Positions 25,215 to 33,500 of a stretch of DNA of 64,000 nt are shown here, in pieces; position 1 is the stretch's first letter, and each line of letters starts with the position of its first letter. Source of the stretch: JAHIJO01 sp964486075 (lineage in GTDB: Bacteria; Verrucomicrobiota; Kiritimatiellia; JAAZAB01). The notes beneath the pieces were generated by a model. That model saw only the letters and a list, made by a program, of their open reading frames with translations. It searched no databases and was not told where the DNA came from. The translations under genes and the position numbers were made by a program. The DNA lies in contig CAZALU010000005.1 in the NCBI GenBank assembly GCA_964486075.1, positions 1 to 64,000 of the forward strand, read 5' to 3'.

Positions 25215-25880
25215 CTACCAGCCCGCGTTGACGATGGGCAGGAATTTCCAGCACGATTCTTTTTCCATGGCGAAATTCAATGCGCCAATCTGCAGGCCAT
25301 CGAGCTTGCCGGTCCAGTTAATCACGCCGAGTTGGAACCCGGTCGTAGAGATGGCATAGTTGATCGCTCCAAACTGCCAGCCCTGGAGGTCGCCGGCCAC
25401 GTTGATCAAACCGATCTGGCTACCGCCCACATCGCCGCCGGCGTAGTTGATGCCGGCAAATTGCAGGCCCTTGACATTGCCGCCGGCGAGGTTGAGCATG
25501 GACATCTGGGCGCCGTCTAAATCGCCGCCGGTCCAGTTAATCAACGACTCCTGGACGCCAGCCACATTGCCACCGGCCCAGTTGATCAAGCTGACTTGGA
25601 AGGCGGTCGCGTCGCCGCCGACGTAGTTGATGGCACCCAGCATGAAACCGGAATCGTTGCCACTGACCGCGTTGATCAAGCCGAGATCGCCGCCGATGAC
25701 TTCCGAGTTCAGGCCGTAGATCAGATTAATAGCCAGGCCGTGCACCGGAGTATCCGAGCTGACGATCTGAACGGGGGTGACCAACGACAGCTGGAACGGG
25801 TCCGCGGAGCCCGCGGAAACCAAGCCGAACGCCAGCAATGCCGCCATCAGAGCAACCAGAGCTTTATTATTTTTCATCAT
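25215..25880 (-). CDS. Secreted glycine/asparagine-rich repeat protein (LA_2272-like surface repeats)
   Basis: A 221-residue protein with a clear signal peptide (KNNKALVALMAALLAFGLVSAGSA, cleavage before DPF). The rest is a run of about ten units of roughly 18 residues built on G-x2-hydrophobic-x-LIN-[WY]-x-GG-[DN], for example QVSLINWAGGNVAG and QFAGINYAGGDVGG. Such units are predicted to stack as a regular beta structure. They resemble surface-repeat proteins annotated LA_2272 in Leptospira; I cannot confirm family membership. I chose ATG 25880, which has AAGGG upstream. It would be exported to the periplasm or the cell surface. A terminator and a G19 tract follow. Confidence 0.75.
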   Translation of the reverse strand: MMKNNKALVALMAALLAFGLVSAGSADPFQLSLVTPVQIVSSDTPVHGLAINLIYGLNSEVIGGDLGLINAVSGNDSGFMLGAINYVGGDATAFQVSLINWAGGNVAGVQESLINWTGGDLDGAQMSMLNLAGGNVKGLQFAGINYAGGDVGGSQIGLINVAGDLQGWQFGAINYAISTTGFQLGVINWTGKLDGLQIGALNFAMEKESCWKFLPIVNAGW

Positions 25881-26086
25881 CGCATTGTCCCTTTCCGTCT
25901 GTTCATTACACAACTCTTTGACGATCCGGCAGTAGCTTGTGTCCCCCGGGTAAGATCACGAACCGGGGAATCGCCTCGCCTCCTTTCTTTAAAAAAATTG
26001 ATGACAACCAGGCGATTCAGATTACGGCAGCAAAACAACACTCCAGCGAATTATCGTATAATAAAAAACACCGTCAAGTCGATTTT

Positions 26087-26668
26087 TTATCGCCCCATTG
26101 GTGTTTCCATGGAGTGCGCAAGCGCAGCTTGCGCTTTATCTTCGGCTAAGTTTACTTCGTCGGGGCAAAGCGGCAGTCTGACTGCCGCACTCCAAGGCAC
26201 CGCAGCCGGAATATTTCTGACGATCCCGAAAATAATCACCATGGCCACGATGCACCAAAGCAGGGCCGGGCGGATAAAGGGCACCGCCGGCGCGCGGCCG
26301 GTGACGGCGCGCCCGGCATGCCAGAGCCACCAGGCGCCCACAAACGGCAGGCAGAGAAAGGTCAGGGAATTATAGGCCAGGGCTGCTGCCCAGTGCAGGT
26401 GGAGAATATTGTGGATAGCCCGCAGCGAACCACAGCCGGGACACTGCAATCCGGTCAGCGCGTGAAAAGGACAGGGTGGGATCCAGTCCGCCGTAGCGGG
26501 GTTGAGCAGGAGCAGAAACCCCAGTCCCAGCAAGGCAGCGGCACAAATCGTCCCAGAGAAACGACGTTCCGATCTGGATGCGACAATATATTGCTGACTA
26601 CTCACGTACAGTGCCGGCCAGTGACAGTGATGCGGCGGATCCAAGAATATTGCGTCCGGAGGCGCCAT
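26087..26668 (-). CDS. Small membrane protein, DUF2752-like
   Basis: A predicted protein of up to 193 residues. The diagnostic stretch is CPFHALTGLQCPGCGSLRAIHNIL (~67-90), a Cys-rich turn between two transmembrane helices that is typical of DUF2752. Three hydrophobic segments lie near 40-57, 97-115 and 134-152. Function is unknown; DUF2752 genes often sit beside CD225/GYF membrane proteins, as here. The N-terminal start is uncertain, with no clear ribosome site before ATG 26668. The last ~30 codons run through a double-hairpin repeat (26110-26194), so the native C-terminus has probably been replaced by repeat-encoded residues. Confidence 0.65.
   Translation of the reverse strand: MAPPDAIFLDPPHHCHWPALYVSSQQYIVASRSERRFSGTICAAALLGLGFLLLLNPATADWIPPCPFHALTGLQCPGCGSLRAIHNILHLHWAAALAYNSLTFLCLPFVGAWWLWHAGRAVTGRAPAVPFIRPALLWCIVAMVIIFGIVRNIPAAVPWSAAVRLPLCPDEVNLAEDKAQAALAHSMETPMGR
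26110..26194. repeat. Double-hairpin element (family B)
   Basis: Nine-base outer arms TGGAGTGCG (26110-26118) and CGCACTCCA (26186-26194) enclose two hairpins with five-base loops: GCGCAAG/CTTGCGC (26116-26134) and GCGGCAG/CTGCCGC (26170-26188). Confidence 0.75.
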
Positions 26669-26751
26669 GGCGTGGAACAGGGCTGTACCGCCTTGTCAGA
26701 TACCAGCATCTCTGAGTCTCCGCGCAAGAATGTCTTGTCCGTTAAGCAGGA

Positions 26752-27234
26752 TCATTGCCCCAGGCTCTTCATGGCTCCCATGATCATGGGGACAAGCGAT
26801 AGCGAAACATACAACACGGAGAATACCAGGCCCACGGAGAGGCCGATAATATTCCACATTTTAGCTTTTTTTGAAGTTTCGAGGGCCGCGTTGTAGTCAC
26901 CGAGGGCCAGGGCGGTGTTCACCTTGCCGGAATAAACAATCGCCACGATACCGCCCGGGAGACAGCAAAAAACAGTGGTGAGGATGGACCAGACCAGGTA
27001 ATTCGGCACCGCTTGCGCCGACGCACCTGTGCCCGGGGTCGCGCTACCGGTCGGAGGTATGATGCGGGACAGCCCAAGTTCTGTAACACTTTCCGCCGGC
27101 AGCCAATCCTTCATGCCTTCCGTCCAGATCAGGTCCGCTCGCTGTAGTTCGCCATTGCGGGCCAGTTCCAGGATGGATTCCTTGGGCACTGGCCCTTGCT
27201 GTGCGCCGCTTTTTAAGTAATACCACTCGCCCAT
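26752..27234 (-). CDS. GYF-like domain plus CD225/dispanin-like membrane protein
   Basis: A 160-residue protein. Residues 1-58 match the bacterial GYF_2 type (WYYLKSGAQQGPVPKESILELARNGEL ... ADLIWTEGMKDWLPAES). After a Pro/Gly/Ala linker, residues ~78-156 form a two-helix membrane domain with the CD225 hallmark CCLPGGIVAIVYSGKVNTALALGDY. GGAG precedes ATG 27234. The role is unknown; the GYF part probably binds proline-rich partners at the cytoplasmic face. It lies directly upstream of the DUF2752-like gene in the same orientation, a recurrent pairing. Confidence 0.78.
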   Translation of the reverse strand: MGEWYYLKSGAQQGPVPKESILELARNGELQRADLIWTEGMKDWLPAESVTELGLSRIIPPTGSATPGTGASAQAVPNYLVWSILTTVFCCLPGGIVAIVYSGKVNTALALGDYNAALETSKKAKMWNIIGLSVGLVFSVLYVSLSLVPMIMGAMKSLGQ

Positions 27235-27310
27235 GGTTATTCTCCAGGATTGTTGGCTGATACCAACACAACTTGCTGCTTGGAATCTTGTATGCTGTTG
27301 GCAACCGCAT

Positions 27311-27381
27311 GAAAATAGTAACTACTCAGCGAAACCACCGCCAGCGGCCGGCGGTGGTTTCGCTGAGTAGTTACTGAAAAT
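27311..27381. repeat. Perfect 26-base inverted repeat flanked by 6-base direct repeats
   Basis: Arms 27317-27342 and 27350-27375 are perfectly complementary, with a seven-base loop. GAAAAT stands immediately outside both arms (27311-27316 and 27376-27381). It could be a miniature insertion with target duplication, or a terminator for the giant gene, although no U-tract follows. Confidence 0.75.
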
Positions 27382-27404
27382 AACAAAAAGCGGTCCCGCA
27401 AGCT

Positions 27405-27535
27405 AGATATTCAGATAATTAACTTCAGAAGGATCAAGGAGCCCACCCCGCGCCCCTCCCAGGAGGGGGTAGAGGTAGGTTCCCATGTCAGGCTGAATAT
27501 CGAAATCCGTCCTTGTTACGTTATTTACCTGAAGC
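27405..27535. repeat. Family A dispersed element, inverted near-complete copy
   Basis: Starts AGATATTCAGATAATTAAC, has CCCCTCCCAGGAGGGGGTAG in the core, and ends with CCTTGTTACGTTATTTACC and GAAGC, the reverse of 16514-16550. It sits between the inverted repeat above and the end of the giant gene. Confidence 0.75.
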
Positions 27536-27564
27536 CCTATCCTTGCCACCAGGCGCGCACGCCT

Positions 27565-30500
27565 TCAGTTACAGATCTCTGCCCGAACGAAGTGTTCACG
27601 CTGGTCGTCAACCAGAGGAATGGTCAGTTCGGATTGCTCGACATTGTCCAGGACAACCCGGCGAACTTGCAGCGCTTCCGGTTCTGTCCTGATGACCTGG
27701 ATATGATAAAACGTGTTGCGGTAACGGTAGTGAATCTTGTATTCGGACCAACCCGCAGGCAGGAGCGGCGTCAGCGCCAAACGGTCGGCCTGCAACGTCA
27801 GCCCCAACAGGCGCTCCACGAGCAGTTGGTACATCCATCCGGCCGCCCCGGTATACCAAGTCCAGCCGCCCCGCCCTTCCTGACCTTTAGCCGTATATAA
27901 ATCGGCAGCCATGACATAAGGCTCCACCTTGTAGATTGCTGTCTGTTCAGATGAAAGCGCGTGGTTGATTGGATTGAGCAGGTTGAAGCAGTTCCAGGCT
28001 TCATCCGGACGCCGCAGCGCGGCCCAGGCCATTGCCGTCCAAACGGCAGCGTGGGTGTATTGTCCGCCATTTTCCCGCACGCCGGGGATGTAGCCCTTGA
28101 TATACCCCGGATCCCACGGTGCCTTATCGAAGGGCGGATCGAACAGTTTGATCAGCGCCAGCTTGCGGTCCACGAGGAGCTCGGAAACGGATTGCATGGC
28201 CTGAGTGGCGCGTTCGGTGGCGGCCGCGCCACTGAGCACCGCCCAACTTTGCGGAATCGAATCGATCCGGCATTCGGGGTTTTCGGCGGCGCCAAGCGGC
28301 GTCCCATCGTCGAAGAAAGCGCGTTTATACCAGCGTCCGTCCCAGGTCTCGGATTCGATATGACGTTTAAGGTGCTGCGCCTGGTCGGCGCACAAGCGCG
28401 CCAGGGGCTCATCCCCGCGCCGGGCGGCCAGCGTGGCAAATTTATTGAGCACATCATACAGAAAGAAAGCCAGCCAAACGCTTTCGCCCTTGCCCTCGTG
28501 CCCAACCCGGTTCATGCCGTCGTTCCAGTCTCCGCCGCGCATGAGCGGCAAACCATGCGCCCCGAAACTTAACCCGTGTTTGATCGCCCGGGCACAGTGT
28601 TCGTACAATGTGGCCCGCTGGTCGCTGACACGGGAACGGTCGAAGGCCGAGTCCTCGTTCGCCGCCAGCGGCCTGGCATCCAGGAAAGGAATATCTTCGT
28701 CCAAGACCCCGGTATCCCCGGTGGCGGCCACGTAACGGCAGGTGACAAAAGGCAGCCACAGGTAATCGTCCGAAATTCGCGTACGGGTGCCGCGTCCGGA
28801 AGGCGGATGCCACCAATGCTGCACGTCGCCTTCGACAAACTGGCGGCCGGCCGCGGTCAGCAGATGCTGACGGGTCATCCCCGGGCTCCCGTACAGGAAG
28901 GCCAGGGAATCCTGCAGTTGATCGCGAAACCCGTAGGCGCCGCTGGATTGGTAATAACCGCTGCGCCCCCAAAACCGCGAGCTCAACACCTGGTACAACA
29001 GCCAGTGGTTGGCCATGAAGTTAACCGACTGATCCGGGGTTTCAACATACACGGCGCCGAGCTGGTGTTTCCAGAATTGCCAGACTCGCTCCAGCTCCTG
29101 CCGGGCCCCGTCGTTGCCGCTGAAAGATCGCAACAGCGCGCGCGCTTCCATGTCGTTCCGGGCGGCGCCGAGGACGAAGACGAGTTCCCGTTGCTGACCG
29201 GCGGGAATTTCGAGATAGGCCTGAATGGCCGCACAGGGATCGAAGCCGGCGCCGATCCGGTTGGAAAGTTGCTTGCGCCGCAGGGCATCGGGAGCCGCTA
29301 AGGATCCGTTGCGGCCGATGAATTCCGTGCGGTTGCCGGTCAGGCTGCGATTCGCCTCGCTGCAATGAAAGAAAGCCGTATGGCCGGGGAAGTCGCTATT
29401 GAAGGCGTTCCGGGCAAAAATTGCTCCGGTTTGCGGGTCGAGCCGGGTAACCACGTGCATGGCGCTACGGGCCCGGTTTTCACCCAGGACCCATTCGCAG
29501 AAACCGGTGACGCCGATCCGGCGGGCGCGATCCGACAGATTGCGTAGCTTGATGGAAACAAATTTCACCGCCGTGTCCACGCCCACGTAAGTATACAGCT
29601 CACTGAATAGACGGTCCTGTGTATGTTCGAACACCGAGTAGCCGAGTCCGTGGCGGCACACGTAAGGATTGACGCCCCAGGCAGGAGCGGGAGTCGGCGA
29701 CCAGAACCGGCCGGTCTCTTCATCGCGAATATAAAAAGCCTCGCCGCTCGGATCCAGGATGGGATCGTTGGCCCAGGGCGTGAGCCTGAATTCATGGGCG
29801 TTAGTGAACCAGGTGTAGGCGCTGCCAGATTCGCTAACCACCGATCCGAACACGGGATTGGCCAGGATATTGACCCATGGGGCCGGGGTCATCTGGCCTG
29901 GATACAAGGTGATCACGTATTCTCGGCCATCTCCCGTAAAGCCTCCCCAGCCATTAAAAAAGGTCAAGTCACGCCTCGGTAGCTTCCGTTCGTCGGGAAG
30001 TTGCTTGGCTGGCGTCGCGACCGGCGCCAGATTTTCGACAGCGGTTTCGCGACTCATCCTGCGCTCGAGTTGTTCACTTAGGCTGCCATAACGGTCGCTG
30101 AAAATAAGGCGCGCCACTGATTGGATAAGGAGTTGGTCATCCTCCGGGACCTGGTCGATGTTGCGCACAAAAATCCCGCCGGATTGGTCGAGAATCAGGC
30201 CCTCGGTTCCGCCATGGACCAAACCGATGATGGCATCCAACAGGCTTTGACGATAGCCGGAGAAAGCCTCGGCCCAGATAACCAGATCCACGCGCAGACC
30301 TTTATGCCGCCAATAAGTGTAGGCGCGAATCAGTTGCCGGGCCAGATCCAGGTTGGTCAAATCGGTAATGCGCAACAAGACAATGGGCAGATCTCCGGAA
30401 ATGCCGTAGCTCCACAGGGCGGATTGACCCTGGCGGTTCCGGGCAATCAGGCTGGGGTTGGAGCGGAAGCGAGCATCGGCGTAGAGGATCGAACTGGCCA

Positions 30501-33500
30501 GCCTCCCGAAAAGTTGGGCCTGGGCTTCGCTGAGCCGCAACTGGTTCAATAGAACTTGGTTATGGGTCCAGGCCACATCGAACAGCCGGTCCGCCAGACG
30601 GTGATCATGGTATTTGTCCACCAGCGAGACGGCCATTTCACGGCTCTTGCCAATTCCCATGACAGCATCCACCACAACGCTTTCTCCCGGACGCAGCCGC
30701 AGCTGGCGGCGGATGGCGACAATCGGATCGAGCACGTTCCCGGCGCTGTTGGACAGTGGTCCGTTTTTATCCAAGGCGGCCGGCGCGGCCGGTGTCCGGC
30801 CCCGGCCGAGGAACAAAGAGCGGTCAGTTTCGAACGAGGGCGCCGGTCCGGCGGGCTGGCCGCGGATAATCATGGCATGGAAAAGCAGGGGCCAATGCTC
30901 TTGGGCAGAACGGGGTCGTCGGGCACATAAAATAGCGGACTTGTCCGGCAACAATTCAGTTTGCACGAACAGTCCTTGATAAACCGGATGCCCGATTTCC
31001 GCGTGTGGTTCCAGGAGCACCACCTCGGCGTAGCTGGTCAGTTCGAGGGTCCGGCTCTTGCGGGAAAGATTGCTCACAACCATGCGTCGCAACTCGATAT
31101 CGTCTTCCGGCGAGACCGCAATCCGCGTGTGGACTTCGATCTGATCCTTGGCGGCGCGAAATTCCGCCATGCCCTGAGAGTATGTTCCTTCGTAACGGTC
31201 CAGGTCCCGGCAAAGGGGCTGCCAGGCAGTTGACCAGACGTGGTTCGAGTCCGTATCCTTGATATAAAAGAAGGTGCCCCAGTTATCGCGTGTGGTGTCT
31301 TCCCGCCAGCGCGTTAGGGCCAAGTCCTGCCAGCGGCTGTACCCGCCCCCGGCGTTGGTCACCATGACATGGTAGCGGCCGTTCGACAGTAGATGGATAT
31401 GAGGAACGGGCGTATCCGCCGTTTTAAACGTCCGCGTGATGGATTGGCCTGTTTTATCCGCACGATCACGATCAGGCGTTTCGGCCACATTCTCGCCGAT
31501 CCGCGGCCTGACGCCGGCTATCGGGATGCGTTCCTGCAGCAAAAGGATCGCGGATCGGAACGAGGGATTGGCCAGAAAACGCCGCTGCATGGGTTGTTCA
31601 TTCAAGGCAAAGTCCAGGGCCAGCAGGCTCATGCCGCTGTGGTGTGCCATATGCGTTTTTATCAAGGCAAAGCGCTCGCTACTTTTAAGTCGGCTTGGGG
31701 TATAATCAAGCGCCTCATATAATCCAAACCGGCCCAGCAAGCCTTGGCCCGGCATGCTTTGCAGGTTCCGGCAAGCCTCCCGCGGGGCCACCATCAGCGC
31801 CAAGACACAGGCGTAGGGCGCCACCACCAGGTCATCCGCTAAGCCGCGCTTCAAGCCCAGGCCGGGCACGCCAAATGCCCGGTACTGATAAGTCATTTGG
31901 GAATCCACCTGGTTGTAGCATGATTCCGAAAAGCCCCAGGGGACACGATGGCGCCGGCCATGCCGAATCTGCCGCCGGACCGCCCCTCGGCAGGCTTGGT
32001 CCAGCAACGTGTTATCGAAGCCCGGCATCACCAATAAAGGCATGAGATACTCGAAAAGTGATCCGCTCCACGACACCAGCACCGGCGCGCCACCGCCGGG
32101 CGCAAGCTGACGGCCCAGGTGGAACCAGTGATCGAGAGGCAATTGGCCTCGCGCTACGGCCAGGAAACTGCACAAGCGCGCTTCCGATGCCAGCAGGTCG
32201 TAATAACCGGTATCGCAGCGGCGTGTCTCCAGGCTGTATCCCAGGGATAGCAGGTGTCGCAGGGGATCGTACAGAAAGGCCAAATCTATTTCGCTTAACT
32301 CATCACAGCGGACCACAAGATCCTGGATGGCCTCGATGCGTTCCGTAGCATGTTCGCCGGCAACCGCCAGCAGTTCGCTTAATCTTTCCACGCGGGGCGA
32401 AGCGGGGTGTTCACGACGGATTTTATCCAGGAGCGGCGCCAGATGCCGGGTTATGCCGGCCAGCTCCGTCAACTTAATCCCGGGACCCACTGCTGTCGCC
32501 AGCGCCTCACCCAGGGGGTCGTCCGCCACGCCTGTTTTGCCGTGCGCCTCCGGCAATTCTTCAAGCCAGGGCGCTAAGTACCGCAGTTCGCCGAGGAGAT
32601 CATCGCAGGATGCGATCAAGGTCGTCAGCCAGAACGATATTTCCTTCGCCTGCTCATCGGCGGCGAAACCCGGCGCCAATCCGGCCAGCAGGGCACGGAA
32701 TTCCGGCAGGGTCCGGTAAATAGTCGGCAGGAACGGAGGGGTCGAGCACAGGGCCACCATCTGGCTGCGAATATTGTTCAGAATAGAGTTCGGAACCGAA
32801 GGGGTTGCCGATACCGGACGGCCTTCCATTTCCTCCAGCAATATCTGCACGGCGTCTTCGATGCCTGCCCTCCAATGCACCGGCAAAATCGGAGCACCCG
32901 GCAATTCCCGCAAGCCCTCGCTGAGCGTTGTCAGATGGCCGGCCAAGTTACCGCTATCCACCGTGGATACGTAGAGCGGAAGCAGCGGATTGAGCGTATG
33001 GGTGTCATACCAATTATAGAAGTGTCCCCGGTAACGCTCCAGCTTATCCATGCTGGCCAGGGTTTGCTCGGTCCGCCAAATGAGTTGGCCGACGGACAAG
33101 TATCCGAAATCATAAGCCGCCAGCGCACTGATCAGGCCCATGCCCATGTTGGTCGGGGAGGTGCGCGCCGCCACGCTGGGCTCAGGCACCTCCTGGAAAT
33201 TGTCCGGTGGCAGCCAGTGGTGTTCGGCGCCGCCAAAATGCTCGAAATAGGCCCAGGTGCGCCGCGCCAGCTTGCGCAGGAAACCGAATTGCGCGGGCGT
33301 CAATTGCGTTCGGCGCGGCGTCAGGGGGTGGCTCGTGATCCAGACGATCAACGGAGCGATCAACCAGAGCGCCAAGACCGGGCCGGCCAGGCCCCAGTCC
33401 GTCATCCCGCGGGCCGCCAGGACGCAGGCCAAGCCGATCGCTGTTGCCGGGGCCAACCACATGACTTTAATAGTTGCCGCAAGCCTGTGAGAAATACCCC

